Source: Sideroxydans sp. (lineage in GTDB: Bacteria; Pseudomonadota; Gammaproteobacteria; Burkholderiales; Gallionellaceae). Taken from it: DNA of 64,000 nucleotides. This document shows, piece by piece, positions 44,592 through 53,921 of this stretch. Under the pieces are notes generated by a model. It worked only from the letters and a program-made list of their open reading frames with translations. It had not been told where the DNA came from and did not search any database. Both the position numbers and the translations under genes were made by a program. The DNA is taken from NCBI GenBank assembly GCA_016124455.1, contig WGNQ01000004.1:62001-126000 (forward strand). The letters run 5' to 3'. Positions within the stretch are counted from its first letter, which is position 1; every line of letters starts with the position of its first letter.

Positions 44592-45223
44592 ACGGAACGA
44601 TGACTGTAGCCACACCGCGCAAGAAACGCAGCGAAGAGCTGACCGAAACAAAAGTCGGGAAGATAGGACTGGCTACAGCCCGCTTGCATCGATTGCTGAA
44701 GGAACTTGGCCATACCCGGAATCTGGAACAGACTGCTGCCACCATGCCTGATGCGCGCGAGCGTCTTTCCTATATCGACAAAACCATGCATGAGGCATCG
44801 GAAAAGACGATCAGCGCCGTGGAAACCTCGATTCCGTTGACCCACCGCAGTCTTGCCGCCTGTAGTGAGTTATCAGGGCGATTGTCGGCCGTGCGCTTCG
44901 CTGAACATGGTGAACTGATCGCCGAGACGGTTTCCCGGCTGGGCGAGATTGCCGCGGCGGAGGAAGTTGTCCACCGCAATCTGATGCATATCATGGAGGC
45001 GCAGGAGTTTCGCGATGTGGCCGGGCAGATGGTCAACAAGATTGTGGATGCAGCCGCAGAAATTGAGAATATCCTGCTCGACATCCTCAAGGAATATGCA
45101 CCCGACAGCAAGGATTCGCTGATCAGCTCCGAAGGATTGACCGCTGGTCCCAATCTCAAGGGCAAAGGCAGCGTTAACGGCCAGGACGAGGTAGACGATC
45201 TACTGACCTCTCTGGGATTCTGA
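44588..45223 (+). CDS. cheZ: CheY-P phosphatase CheZ
   Basis: Dephosphorylates CheY-P to end the motor signal. The 211-aa, mostly helical protein has the catalytic segment [21 protein letters not shown], with Asp and Gln as in the DLTGQ motif of CheZ. Its C-terminal CheY-tethering peptide is [12 protein letters not shown]. The start is either GTG at 44588, overlapping the cheY stop (GTGA), or ATG at 44600. Coupled translation with cheY is likely. Confidence 0.93.
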   Translation: MNGTMTVATPRKKRSEELTETKVGKIGLATARLHRLLKELGHTRNLEQTAATMPDARERLSYIDKTMHEASEKTISAVETSIPLTHRSLAACSELSGRLSAVRFAEHGELIAETVSRLGEIAAAEEVVHRNLMHIMEAQEFRDVAGQMVNKIVDAAAEIENILLDILKEYAPDSKDSLISSEGLTAGPNLKGKGSVNGQDEVDDLLTSLGF

Positions 45224-45251
45224 GCCCGCTCATCAGGGGCTGTTATACCTC

Positions 45252-46184
45252 TTATTTGGCACGCCCATGTTTGACTATGGTGGGTGCTGCAAGACTCTCC
45301 GCCTCGGTAAGCAGGAATTGCTTGAACGCCTGGGCGGTGCCGGACAACCGTTTGCTCTTGCGGTGGGCGATGTACCAGTGACGTACGATGGGAAAATGCT
45401 CAACGTTGAGTACCACGAGGCGCCCGGTTTCCAGTTCCAGTTCCGCGCTGTGCAATGACAGAATACCGAGTCCCATACCCGCCTGTACTGCCTGCTTGAT
45501 TGCTTCGTTGGTACCCATTTCCATACCCGCACGGAATTGCACGCCGTGTTCGGCAAAAAACCGTTCCATCGCCCCGCGGGTGCCCGAGCCTGGTTCGCGC
45601 AGCAGAAAACTATCCTGTTCCAGCTGTTTGAGCTTGACCCGCTTTACCTTGCACAATCGGTGATCCGGGGGAGCAATCACCACTAACGGATTCTTCATAA
45701 AAGATTCGGCGACGATGTCCACGCTTTGCGGTGGTTGTCCCATTACTGCCAGGTCAGTGACGTTGTCGGCCAGCTGCTGCAGGACTGCATCGCGGTTGGC
45801 CACGTTGAGGATAACGTTGATGCCGGGATAGCGTTTGCAGAACTTGGCCAGTAACTGTGGCATGAAATAGTTGGCGGTGCTGACCACCGAAATATTCAGG
45901 TGCCCGCGCTCCAACCCCTTTAGTTCAGTGATGACCAGTTCGACCTCGCCGATCTGTTGCAGGATGGTACGGCAATAATGCAGAAACTCATTACCCGCCT
46001 CGGTTAGGAACAGGCGCTTGCCCTGTTTTTCGAATAACGGCAGGCCGACGTTATCTTCAAGCTGTTTGATCTGCATCGAAACAGCAGGTTGGGACAGGAA
46101 CAAAGCTTCGGCAGCGCGCGAGAAATTCAGGTGGCGTGCTACGGCATCAAATATGCGAAGTTGGCGGATGGTCAGATGGAACAT
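45252..46184 (-). CDS. cbbR: LysR-type regulator of carbon fixation CbbR
   Basis: Activator of cbb operons that responds to Calvin-cycle metabolites. The 310-aa protein has an N-terminal winged helix-turn-helix (TIRQLRIFDAVARHLNFSRAAEALFLSQPAVSMQIKQLE). The effector-binding domain includes HLNISVVSTANYFMPQLLAKF and REPGSGTRGAMERF. It is transcribed divergently from cbbL, the classical arrangement, and TNA-N7-TNA repeats lie in the shared spacer. Metabolite specificity cannot be read from sequence. Confidence 0.94.
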   Translation of the reverse strand: MFHLTIRQLRIFDAVARHLNFSRAAEALFLSQPAVSMQIKQLEDNVGLPLFEKQGKRLFLTEAGNEFLHYCRTILQQIGEVELVITELKGLERGHLNISVVSTANYFMPQLLAKFCKRYPGINVILNVANRDAVLQQLADNVTDLAVMGQPPQSVDIVAESFMKNPLVVIAPPDHRLCKVKRVKLKQLEQDSFLLREPGSGTRGAMERFFAEHGVQFRAGMEMGTNEAIKQAVQAGMGLGILSLHSAELELETGRLVVLNVEHFPIVRHWYIAHRKSKRLSGTAQAFKQFLLTEAESLAAPTIVKHGRAK

Positions 46185-46193
46185 GCCATATTA

Positions 46194-46206
46194 TAAATTT
46201 ACCTGA
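46194..46206. promoter_or_regulatory. Candidate CbbR half-site pair in the cbbR-cbbL spacer
   Basis: TAA-N7-TGA matches the CbbR pattern TNA-N7-TNA. It lies 10 bases upstream of the cbbR start, overlapping the small inverted repeat TGATA-N5-TATCA at 46204-46218. The motif is short and degenerate, so position supports it more than sequence does. Confidence 0.45.
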
Positions 46207-46225
46207 TAAGTAATATCAAAATATT

Positions 46226-46238
46226 TTAGTTCCACTTA
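46226..46238. promoter_or_regulatory. Second candidate CbbR half-site pair in the cbbR-cbbL spacer
   Basis: TTA-N7-TTA also fits TNA-N7-TNA and lies 120 bases before the cbbL ATG. Paired recognition and activation sites are usual for LysR regulators, and this one is on the cbbL side of the first. Confidence 0.45.
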
Positions 46239-46357
46239 TGTATGTTTCCCATTACGATTCATTTGCAACACACAAAACCCATTTCAATACAGGGTGATAA
46301 GACCACTCTGTAATTGTGGGGAAGCTGGTTTAACGAAAACTTTAATGGAGAAAAACC

Positions 46358-47779
46358 ATGGCAGTGAAAAAATACAATGCCGGTGTGAAAGAGTACCGGC
46401 AGACCTACTGGACGCCGGATTACACGCCGCTGGACACCGACATTCTGGCTTGCTTCAAGATCACCCCGCAGCCGGGCGTGGATCGCGAGGAAGTTGCTGC
46501 TGCCGTGGCCGCCGAGTCGTCGACCGGTACCTGGACCACCGTCTGGACCGACCTGTTGACCGACCTGGACTACTACAAGGGCCGCGCCTATCGTATCGAG
46601 GACGTGCCCGGCGATGATACCTGCTTCTACGCTTTCGTGGCCTACCCGATCGATCTGTTCGAAGAAGGCTCTGTCGTTAACGTGCTGACCTCGCTGGTCG
46701 GCAACGTATTCGGCTTCAAGGCACTGCGTGCACTGCGTCTGGAAGACGTTCGCTTCCCGATCGCCTATGTGAAAACCTGCGGCGGCCCGCCGGCCGGCAT
46801 CCAGGTCGAGCGTGACCGCATGAACAAGTATGGCCGTCCGCTGCTGGGCTGCACCATCAAGCCGAAGCTGGGTCTGTCCGCCAAGAACTACGGCCGTGCC
46901 GTGTACGAATGCCTGCGCGGCGGTCTGGACTTCACCAAGGATGACGAAAACGTCAACAGCCAGCCCTTCATGCGTTGGCGCGACCGTTTTTCCTTCGTGC
47001 ATGAAGCCACGCTGAAGGCAGAGCGCGAGACAGGCGAGCGCAAGGGTCACTACCTGAACGTGACGGCTCCGACCCCGGAAGAGATGTACAAGCGTGCCGA
47101 GTTCGCCAAGGAAATCGGCGCACCGATCATCATGCACGACTACCTGACCGGCGGCTTGACTGCCAACACGGGTCTGGCCAACTGGTGCCGCGACAATGGC
47201 ATGCTGTTGCACATCCACCGCGCGATGCACGCCGTGCTCGACCGCAACCCGCATCACGGTATCCACTTCCGCGTGCTGACCAAGGTGTTGCGTCTGTCGG
47301 GTGGTGACCACCTGCACTCCGGTACCGTCGTCGGCAAGCTGGAAGGCGACCGCGAAGCGACCCTGGGCTGGATCGACACCATGCGCGACGAGTTCATCAA
47401 GGAAGATCGCAGCCGCGGCCTGTTCTTCGATCAGGACTGGGGTTCCATGCCCGGCGTAATTCCGGTTGCATCCGGCGGTATCCACGTATGGCACATGCCG
47501 GCACTGGTTTCCATCTTCGGCGATGACTCCGTGCTGCAGTTCGGTGGCGGTACGCTGGGTCACCCGTGGGGCAACGCTGCTGGCGCAGCCGCCAACCGCG
47601 TCGCGCTGGAAGCCTGTGTGGAAGCCCGCAACCAGGGCCGTCAGATCGAGAAGGAAGGCAAGGATATCCTGACCGCTGCCGCCGCACACAGCCCTGAACT
47701 GAAGATCGCCATGGAAACATGGAAAGAGATCAAGTTCGAGTTCGACACCGTCGACAAACTGGACGTAGCGCACAAATAA
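46358..47779 (+). CDS. cbbL: RuBisCO large subunit, form IA
   Basis: Catalytic subunit of the L8S8 ribulose-1,5-bisphosphate carboxylase. The 473-aa protein has the active-site segments [11 protein letters not shown] (Glu53) and [21 protein letters not shown] holds the carbamylated Lys194 and the Mg ligands Asp196 and Glu197, and loop 6 is [12 protein letters not shown]. All key residues are present. Sequence and the cbbS-cbbQ-cbbO genes downstream place it in the IAq type, which is not carboxysomal; no carboxysome shell gene is present. GGAG precedes the ATG. Confidence 0.97.
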   Translation: MAVKKYNAGVKEYRQTYWTPDYTPLDTDILACFKITPQPGVDREEVAAAVAAESSTGTWTTVWTDLLTDLDYYKGRAYRIEDVPGDDTCFYAFVAYPIDLFEEGSVVNVLTSLVGNVFGFKALRALRLEDVRFPIAYVKTCGGPPAGIQVERDRMNKYGRPLLGCTIKPKLGLSAKNYGRAVYECLRGGLDFTKDDENVNSQPFMRWRDRFSFVHEATLKAERETGERKGHYLNVTAPTPEEMYKRAEFAKEIGAPIIMHDYLTGGLTANTGLANWCRDNGMLLHIHRAMHAVLDRNPHHGIHFRVLTKVLRLSGGDHLHSGTVVGKLEGDREATLGWIDTMRDEFIKEDRSRGLFFDQDWGSMPGVIPVASGGIHVWHMPALVSIFGDDSVLQFGGGTLGHPWGNAAGAAANRVALEACVEARNQGRQIEKEGKDILTAAAAHSPELKIAMETWKEIKFEFDTVDKLDVAHK

Positions 47780-47859
47780 GCAGGATCCGGTGGTCGGGAA
47801 TGGCGAAGTTGCTCTCCTGACCACTGAGCCGGGAACCCTTACAATTGAAAGGAAATAAA

Positions 47860-48216
47860 ATGTCTGAAGTAATGGATTACAAATCGCGTTTGAGCGATCC
47901 TGCCAGCCGCAAATTCGAAACCTTCTCCTACTTGCCTGCGATGACCGCGGACAACATCAAGAAGCAGGTCGAGTATCTGGTGAAAAAAGGCTGGAATCCT
48001 GCGATCGAGCACGTCGAACCGGAGCACATGATGGACTCGTACTGGTACATGTGGAAGCTGCCGATGTTCGGCGAGACCGATGTTGACCGTGTGCTGGCAG
48101 AAGCCGAGGCCTGTCACAAAGCCAACCCCAACAACCACGTCCGTCTGATTGGCTATAACAACTTCAATCAGTCCCAGGGCGCGGCGATGGTAATTTTCCG
48201 CGGCAAGACAGTTTAA
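47860..48216 (+). CDS. cbbS: RuBisCO small subunit, form I
   Basis: Small subunit of the L8S8 enzyme. The start is placed at [26 protein letters not shown] (118 aa), preceded by GAAAGGAAA; the track ORF is five residues longer. It contains the conserved [28 protein letters not shown] and [14 protein letters not shown]. It lies 80 bases downstream of cbbL and is followed by a terminator-like hairpin that separates it from cbbQ. Confidence 0.97.
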   Translation: MSEVMDYKSRLSDPASRKFETFSYLPAMTADNIKKQVEYLVKKGWNPAIEHVEPEHMMDSYWYMWKLPMFGETDVDRVLAEAEACHKANPNNHVRLIGYNNFNQSQGAAMVIFRGKTV

Positions 48217-48240
48217 GCGGCGGTAAGGCTGTCGTACCCG

Positions 48241-48300
48241 GCCCCCGTCGCCGGATCCCGTGTTTCGATTGAAGCCGGGATTGGTGGCCGGGGGCTTTTT
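48241..48300 (+). terminator. Long GC-rich hairpin with T tract between cbbS and cbbQ
   Basis: GCCCCCG (48241-48247) pairs with CGGGGGC (48289-48295), and an inner ATCCCG/CGGGAT stem extends it through a partly mismatched middle. TTTTT follows. It lies 25 bases past the cbbS stop. It probably lowers transcription of cbbQO relative to cbbLS, in line with the need for much more RuBisCO than activase. Confidence 0.75.
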
Positions 48301-48373
48301 ACCAGTCACAAACACCCAGGCTGCATTACTACAGGTTGCCTGCGTATTTGTGATTCTCTAAACAGGAGCCGTC

Positions 48374-49177
48374 ATGAGCAACGTCATCGATCAGTACCGT
48401 GTCACCCAGGAGCCTTATTACCGCTCGGTAGCGGATGAAGTCGAATTGTATGAAGCAGCCTATTCGGTACGTATGCCGATGATGCTGAAAGGACCAACCG
48501 GCTGTGGCAAAACACGCTTTGTCGAATACATGGCGTGGAAACTCAATAAACCGCTGATAACCGTGGCTTGTAACGAGGACATGACGGCATCTGATCTGGT
48601 TGGCCGTTTCCTGTTGTCCGCATCCGGCACCGAGTGGCAGGATGGCCCCCTTGCCATCGCAGCACGTCACGGTGCCATCTGTTATCTCGATGAAGTGGTG
48701 GAAGCGCGGCAGGACACTACCGTGGTAATCCACCCGCTGACCGATAATCGGCGCGTACTGCCACTTGAGAAGAAGGGCGAACTCGTACAGGCCCACCCCG
48801 ATTTTCAGATCGTCATTTCCTACAATCCCGGCTACCAGAGTTTGATGAAGGATCTAAAGCAATCGACCAAGCAACGTTTTGGCGGCCTTGATTTCACCTA
48901 CCCGGAACACGCCATCGAAACCGAAATCGTGGCGCATGAAACCGGCATCAATGCGGAGATCGCCGGCAAGCTGGTATCCATTGCCGAACGTTCACGCAAC
49001 CTCAAGGGCCATGGTCTCGACGAAGGCCTTTCGACGCGCATGCTGATCTATGCAGGCTCGCTGATTTCCAAGGGCGTTAACCCGCAGGCTGCCTGCCGTG
49101 TAGCTCTGGTGCGCCCGATTACGGACGACCCCGACATGCGCGATGCGCTGGATGCCGCGGTAAGCACGTTCTTCTGA
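48374..49177 (+). CDS. cbbQ: RuBisCO activase AAA+ subunit CbbQ (form I partner)
   Basis: MoxR-type AAA+ ATPase that, with CbbO, releases inhibitory sugar phosphates from RuBisCO. The 267-aa protein has Walker A GPTGCGKT (residues 40-47), Walker [12 protein letters not shown], and [23 protein letters not shown] in the sensor region. AGGAG precedes the ATG. Large parts are almost identical in protein to the second CbbQ at 53.9 kb, yet codons differ widely, so the pair is an old duplication. Confidence 0.95.
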   Translation: MSNVIDQYRVTQEPYYRSVADEVELYEAAYSVRMPMMLKGPTGCGKTRFVEYMAWKLNKPLITVACNEDMTASDLVGRFLLSASGTEWQDGPLAIAARHGAICYLDEVVEARQDTTVVIHPLTDNRRVLPLEKKGELVQAHPDFQIVISYNPGYQSLMKDLKQSTKQRFGGLDFTYPEHAIETEIVAHETGINAEIAGKLVSIAERSRNLKGHGLDEGLSTRMLIYAGSLISKGVNPQAACRVALVRPITDDPDMRDALDAAVSTFF

Positions 49178-49209
49178 ACGATACCAGCCGGCACGATCTG
49201 AGGTAAACC

Positions 49210-51552
49210 ATGTCGATTAATCTCGCTAACTACGCTGAGCTGCTGGAAGACCTGTCGCCACACAGCCAGGAAGTCCTGAATGCCAACTGGCACGATGCGA
49301 CCAAGGTATTCTCGCCGCGTGGGCTGGACAACTACCTGAAGGGTGTGGCCGCCATCCGTGGTCTCGGGCGCGGTGATTCGCTGGTGGAAACCTGGATCGA
49401 GAGGACACCGCAGGTAGCCAAGGAAGTAGGTGAGGATGTGATTGCCGACCTGGCTACGTCTTCGCTGATGCTGGCCTCGAAGACGTCGGGTGCGGTGATT
49501 GAACTGCTGCTCGCCAGTGCGCCAACCGCAGCCAACCGCTTGGGCGATGCGGAACTGTTCCTTAACTACCTGCAATTCATCAATACCCTGATTGCGCAGG
49601 CACCGCGTGGCGTGCGGCCCATGCTCGACAAGCTGGAGGTATTGTTCCAGCACCTGACCCTGGGTGGCCTGCGGCGCTGGGCGTTGTGGGGCGCACACGC
49701 GCACCGTACCAACTATGAAGAGCAAATCCGCTATTTCAGCCTGGAGTCGAAAGAATCGCTGGCCATGCTGCAGAAGGAGCGTAAGGGTACGCTGCTGGTT
49801 GATGTACAGCGCCGGATCAACATGTATTTGCGTGCACTGTGGGGGCGCGACTTCTTCATGCGCCCTACTTCCGGCGATTTCGAATCCCGGGAAGGTTACC
49901 GGCCCTATATTGAGGACTATCTGCTGCATTTGCCGGATGCCCTTGACGATTTGGCTGTTGAAGATCAGGAACCGCTGTCAGGCCTTGAGCTTTACCGTGC
50001 CACGGCTGCGCACTGTGCGACGCATGTGGCGGAAACGAAGGAACCGATTTCCGCCGAGGCACTTAACCCGATGCAAATGGCGGTCATCTCGGTGATCGAG
50101 GACGCGCGGGTGGAAGCATTGGCCATCCGGCGGTTCCCAGGCCTGAAGCAGCTCTGGTGCAAACTGCATAGCGCGACCCCGGATATGGGCGCGAGTGTTG
50201 GTGACTATCTCAACCGGTTGGCGCGGGCACTGCTCGACGACAGCTATCAGGATGGCGACGCATGGATCAATGAAGGACGTGCGTTATTTGCCATGGCCCA
50301 GGATCGTCTCGACAACAACCAGACATCGTGGGAAATCGGTGTGCAGCTGGCGCACAGCCTGACCCAGAAAAAAATCCCGTTCAATGCGCGCACTGATGTA
50401 CTGAGCGCACCCTATCGCGACGACAACCGCTACTTCTGGGAATTCGAGGAGTTCGATTTCGACAAGGCCGCCAACGCCGGATACGACAGTGTCAAACAGG
50501 TTCGCAAGTATGTGAGCGTAATGGAAATGGCCAACGAGATCGACGTCGAAACGGCTGGCGATGATGCAGAGGAGATCTGGGTACTCGGTACCGAACTCTA
50601 TCCCTATGAGGATATGGGCAAGAGCTTCAACGAAATGGAGGGCAAGGAGCCGCTGTCCGATCCCTTCCATTATTCAGAATGGGATTACCAGATCCAGCTC
50701 GAACGCCCGGCCTGGGCCACGGTACAGGAAAAGCGTGCCAAGTCCGGCGACCTGCAGATCATCGACGAGATTACCGCGCAGTACAAACGCGAAATCCACC
50801 GCATGAAGTTCCTGCTCGACGCGATGCAGCCGCAGGGCGTACAGCGCATTCGCAAGCTGGAGGATGGCGACGAAATCGACATCAACGCGGCCATTGCCAG
50901 CTTTACCGACATCCGCCTCGGTAACCAGCCCGACCCGCGTATCATGATGCGCAGCGTACGCAAGACTAGGGACTTCTCGATCCTGGTACTGCTCGACCTG
51001 TCCGAGTCGACCAACGAGGCCGTGCAGGATCAGGACTACTCGGTGCTCGACCTGACCCGCCAGGCCTGTGTGCTGCTGGCCGATGCCATCAATAAAGTGG
51101 GCGACCCGTTTGCGATACACGGCTTCTGCTCGGATGGTCGCCATGATGTCGAGTACTATCGCTTCAAGGATTTCGACCAGCATTGGGACGAAGAGCCGAA
51201 GGCCAGGCTCGCCGGCATGACCGGCCAGCTTTCGACCCGCATGGGTGCGGCGATTCGTCATGCCGGGCACCACCTGAAATTGCAGCGCTCGGCAAAAAAG
51301 CTGCTGATCGTCATTACCGACGGTGAACCGGCCGATATTGACGTGCGCGATCCGCAATATCTGCGCTACGATACCAAAAAGGCCGTGGAAGAAGTCGCCC
51401 GCCATGGCGTGACGACTTATTGCATGAGTCTTGATCCGCGTGCGGATAACTACGTAGCACGTATTTTCGGGCAGAAAAATTATATGGTGGTGGATCAGGT
51501 TGCCCGTCTGCCAGAGAAACTGCCGTTACTTTATGCTGGGCTCACACGGTAA
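49210..51552 (+). CDS. cbbO: RuBisCO activase adaptor CbbO (form I partner)
   Basis: Large adaptor that docks on the CbbQ hexamer and on RuBisCO. The 780-aa protein has a long N-terminal helical region. It ends in a von Willebrand factor A domain with the MIDAS motif LLDLSESTNE (about residue 593) and VITDGEPADIDV, which in characterised CbbO proteins contacts RuBisCO. No catalytic ATPase motif is present, as expected. It lies 32 bases after cbbQ and 5 bases before a small unknown gene. Confidence 0.94.
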   Translation: MSINLANYAELLEDLSPHSQEVLNANWHDATKVFSPRGLDNYLKGVAAIRGLGRGDSLVETWIERTPQVAKEVGEDVIADLATSSLMLASKTSGAVIELLLASAPTAANRLGDAELFLNYLQFINTLIAQAPRGVRPMLDKLEVLFQHLTLGGLRRWALWGAHAHRTNYEEQIRYFSLESKESLAMLQKERKGTLLVDVQRRINMYLRALWGRDFFMRPTSGDFESREGYRPYIEDYLLHLPDALDDLAVEDQEPLSGLELYRATAAHCATHVAETKEPISAEALNPMQMAVISVIEDARVEALAIRRFPGLKQLWCKLHSATPDMGASVGDYLNRLARALLDDSYQDGDAWINEGRALFAMAQDRLDNNQTSWEIGVQLAHSLTQKKIPFNARTDVLSAPYRDDNRYFWEFEEFDFDKAANAGYDSVKQVRKYVSVMEMANEIDVETAGDDAEEIWVLGTELYPYEDMGKSFNEMEGKEPLSDPFHYSEWDYQIQLERPAWATVQEKRAKSGDLQIIDEITAQYKREIHRMKFLLDAMQPQGVQRIRKLEDGDEIDINAAIASFTDIRLGNQPDPRIMMRSVRKTRDFSILVLLDLSESTNEAVQDQDYSVLDLTRQACVLLADAINKVGDPFAIHGFCSDGRHDVEYYRFKDFDQHWDEEPKARLAGMTGQLSTRMGAAIRHAGHHLKLQRSAKKLLIVITDGEPADIDVRDPQYLRYDTKKAVEEVARHGVTTYCMSLDPRADNYVARIFGQKNYMVVDQVARLPEKLPLLYAGLTR

Positions 51553-51557
51553 TCGAT

Positions 51558-51857
51558 ATGGAATTGCGTTACGCAGGTTTACACAATGACCAGAATTACG
51601 GCATGACGCACCTCGGACAAATCGTCAAGGACGGTTGGGTATTTGGCATGATTCCCGATGATGAGGACTGTGCCGGTTGGAGCGGTGCGCAAATGCAGGT
51701 GCTGTATGAAAAGGTCTATGGCGAGTGGGAAAAATACGGGCATCTGCCTAGCCGTCTGCCGGATGACCTGCGGGAGCGCTACATGCGCATCCACGAGGCC
51801 GCAATAACTCATGCCAAAGAAAAGGGCTGGAACCCGGAGCTGGGCGATGACGATTGA
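51558..51857 (+). CDS. Unknown 99-aa protein at the end of the form I RuBisCO operon
   Basis: I do not recognise this family with confidence. The 99-aa acidic protein starts MELRYAGLHNDQNYGMTHLG. It is rich in Asp, Glu, Trp and Tyr (VFGMIPDDEDCAGWSG, YEKVYGEWEKYGHLPSRLPD), looks helical in its second half, and has no signal peptide or membrane segment. It starts 5 bases after cbbO, so it is almost certainly co-transcribed with cbbLSQO. Small genes follow cbbO in some other autotrophs, but no function is known to me. A role with CbbQO or RuBisCO is inference from position only. Confidence 0.8.
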   Translation: MELRYAGLHNDQNYGMTHLGQIVKDGWVFGMIPDDEDCAGWSGAQMQVLYEKVYGEWEKYGHLPSRLPDDLRERYMRIHEAAITHAKEKGWNPELGDDD

Positions 51858-51860
51858 AGT

Positions 51861-52268
51861 TTAGTCGCGCTTGCCGGGGAGCTTGATGATTCTTGCGATC
51901 GGAGAACGCGGCTGTTTTCCGTTCAAAGCGCGCAAGGCCGACAGGAACTCGGCTTGCAGGCGCCGCATGATGCGGAAATTATCCGGAAGATAGCAGCGCA
52001 CTGTATAGGGCACCGCTTCCTGCAACGAAGAACGTTGCTGGGGATGGAAATCGGTCCACGCGATGGCTACCTGGTTTTTGTAGGCGCTATCAACGAAAAC
52101 AATTTCCTCCTCATCGATGATTGCGAGGTATTGTATGCTTCGGACAGGAACAAAAACATGCCCTCCGCTGCTTTTCCCGAGCATGATGCGGGCCATGTTA
52201 TAAGTTTCCGCGGGTAACTGCCGTGACTCGCGGGTCGACTCGTGATCACGAAACAATGTGATTTCCAT
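51861..52268 (-). CDS. Unknown 135-aa protein divergent from cbbM
   Basis: Unrecognised soluble protein. The start is placed at MEITLFRDHESTRESRQLP (135 aa). The track start 33 bases upstream (146 aa) would begin inside a perfect palindrome in the spacer. The sequence is beta-rich in the middle (VFVPVRSIQYLAIIDEEEIVFVD, QVAIAWTDF) with a basic C-terminus (RSPIARIIKLPGKRD). No signal peptide or catalytic motif is seen. It converges on the 99-aa gene with a 3-base gap. It faces away from cbbM, sharing its upstream region, so it may be co-regulated with form II RuBisCO. Confidence 0.75.
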   Translation of the reverse strand: MEITLFRDHESTRESRQLPAETYNMARIMLGKSSGGHVFVPVRSIQYLAIIDEEEIVFVDSAYKNQVAIAWTDFHPQQRSSLQEAVPYTVRCYLPDNFRIMRRLQAEFLSALRALNGKQPRSPIARIIKLPGKRD

Positions 52269-52294
52269 GTTTTCGCATCCTATTCCATGAAACC

Positions 52295-52321
52295 TTAGCA
52301 ACTATAAGTCTTTATTATAGT
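52295..52321. promoter_or_regulatory. CbbR-type palindromic operator candidate upstream of cbbM
   Basis: ACTATAA and TTATAGT (52301-52321) are perfect 7-base arms separated by 7 bases; the inner TAA-N7-TTA fits the CbbR pattern TNA-N7-TNA. A further TTA exactly 7 bases to the left (52295-52297) gives three half-sites in register, TTA-N7-TAA-N7-TTA. It lies 115 bases before the cbbM ATG and 27 bases before the start of the divergent unknown gene. Confidence 0.6.
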
Positions 52322-52435
52322 TTCAATCATAATTAGTTATTTTCCATGATGGCAACGAGGGCTTATACTCGCCGCCTCGGTGTGGGCTTCAAGCATGGTG
52401 GTGCACGCCAACTTATTAAATTAATAGGAGTTTTC

Positions 52436-53815
52436 ATGGATCAATCAGCACGTTATGCAGACCTGAGTCTGAAAGAGGAAGACCTGATCAAGGGTGGCAG
52501 ACACATTTTGGTGGCCTATAAAATGAAACCCAAGGCGGGTTATGGCTATTTGGAAGCTGCTGCGCATTTTGCTGCCGAATCCTCCACCGGCACAAACGTA
52601 GAAGTAAGCACCACCGATGAGTTTACCAAAGGCGTGGATGCGCTGGTGTATTACATTGATGAAGCCACTGAAGATATGCGTATCGCGTATCCGATGGAGC
52701 TGTTCGACCGCAACGTGACTGACGGTCGCATGATGATTGTTTCCTTCCTGACTCTGGTAATCGGTAATAACCAGGGTATGGGCGATATTGAGCATGCCAA
52801 GATTCATGACTTCTATGTTCCGGAGCGTGCCATCCAGTTGTTCGACGGCCCGGCCAAGGACATTTCGGACATGTGGCGTGTACTTGGCCGCCCGGTCAAG
52901 GATGGCGGCTACATTGCCGGCACCATCATCAAACCCAAGCTGGGCCTGCGTCCCGAGCCGTTTGCCAAGGCTGCCTACCAGTTCTGGCTGGGCGGCGACT
53001 TCATCAAGAACGACGAACCGCAAGGCAACCAGACATTCTGCCCGCTGAAGAAAGTATTGCCGCTGGTATACGATGCGATGAAGCGCGCACAGGACGAAAC
53101 CGGCCAGGCCAAGCTGTTCTCCATGAATATTACTGCCGACGACCACTATGAAATGATGGCACGTGCTGACTACGGCCTGGAAACTTTCGGTCCGGACGCA
53201 GACAAGCTGGCATTCCTGGTGGACGGTTTCGTAGGCGGCCCCGGCATGATCACGACTGCCCGTCGTCAATATCCCGGCCAGTACCTGCACTACCACCGTG
53301 CGGGTCACGGCATGATCACTTCGCCCTCCGCAAAGCGCGGCTACACAGCGTTTGTGCTGTCGAAGATTTCCCGTCTGCAAGGTGCTTCCGGCATCCACGT
53401 AGGCACAATGGGATACGGCAAGATGGAAGGCGAAGCTTCTGACAAGAACATTGCCTATATGATCGAGCGCGACGAGTGCCAAGGCCCGGTCTACTTCCAG
53501 AAATGGTACGGCATGAAGCCGACCACGCCGATTATCTCCGGTGGTATGAATGCGCTGCGTCTGCCAGGCTTCTTCGAGAACCTGGGTCACGGCAACGTGA
53601 TCAACACCTCCGGTGGAGGCTCTTACGGTCACATCGATAGCCCGGCAGCTGGTGCGATTTCCCTGCGCCAGTCGTACGAGTGCTGGAAGTCTGGTGCAGA
53701 CCCGATCGAATTTGCCAAGGAGCACAAGGAATTTGCCCGTGCATTTGAGTCGTTCCCGGGCGATGCCGACAAGTTGTACCCAGGTTGGCGCCAGAAGCTG
53801 GGCGCCCACAAGTAA
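52436..53815 (+). CDS. cbbM: RuBisCO, form II
   Basis: Form II enzyme, active without small subunits and usually suited to high CO2 and low O2. The start is placed at [21 protein letters not shown] (459 aa), preceded by ATAGGAG; the track ORF is 30 residues longer. Catalytic residues fall at the same numbers as in the Rhodospirillum rubrum enzyme: Glu48 in ESSTGTN and the carbamylated Lys191 with Asp193 and Glu194 in [11 protein letters not shown]. The loop 6 segment is [16 protein letters not shown] terminator follows, then a second cbbQO pair. Confidence 0.97.
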   Translation: MDQSARYADLSLKEEDLIKGGRHILVAYKMKPKAGYGYLEAAAHFAAESSTGTNVEVSTTDEFTKGVDALVYYIDEATEDMRIAYPMELFDRNVTDGRMMIVSFLTLVIGNNQGMGDIEHAKIHDFYVPERAIQLFDGPAKDISDMWRVLGRPVKDGGYIAGTIIKPKLGLRPEPFAKAAYQFWLGGDFIKNDEPQGNQTFCPLKKVLPLVYDAMKRAQDETGQAKLFSMNITADDHYEMMARADYGLETFGPDADKLAFLVDGFVGGPGMITTARRQYPGQYLHYHRAGHGMITSPSAKRGYTAFVLSKISRLQGASGIHVGTMGYGKMEGEASDKNIAYMIERDECQGPVYFQKWYGMKPTTPIISGGMNALRLPGFFENLGHGNVINTSGGGSYGHIDSPAAGAISLRQSYECWKSGADPIEFAKEHKEFARAFESFPGDADKLYPGWRQKLGAHK

Positions 53816-53840
53816 GCCGAACAAGCGTTCGGACGTCACA

Positions 53841-53875
53841 AAAAAGCCCCTGCAGCAACTCTTCAGGGGCTTTTT
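53841..53875 (+). terminator. Terminator or attenuator between cbbM and cbbQ2
   Basis: AAAAAGCCCCTG and CAGGGGCTTTTT form perfect 12-base arms around an 11-base loop, ending in a T run. It begins 26 bases after cbbM. Like the hairpin after cbbS, it would separate abundant RuBisCO message from activase genes. Confidence 0.85.
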
Positions 53876-53921
53876 CATTGGCGAGTTGATCTGGCTGTAG
53901 CTGGGCAAAAATGAGGACAAC

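Noticed and set aside
45221-45243. Terminator between cheZ and cbbR
   Set aside because: AGCCC/GGGCT gives only a 5-base stem with a long loop and no T run.
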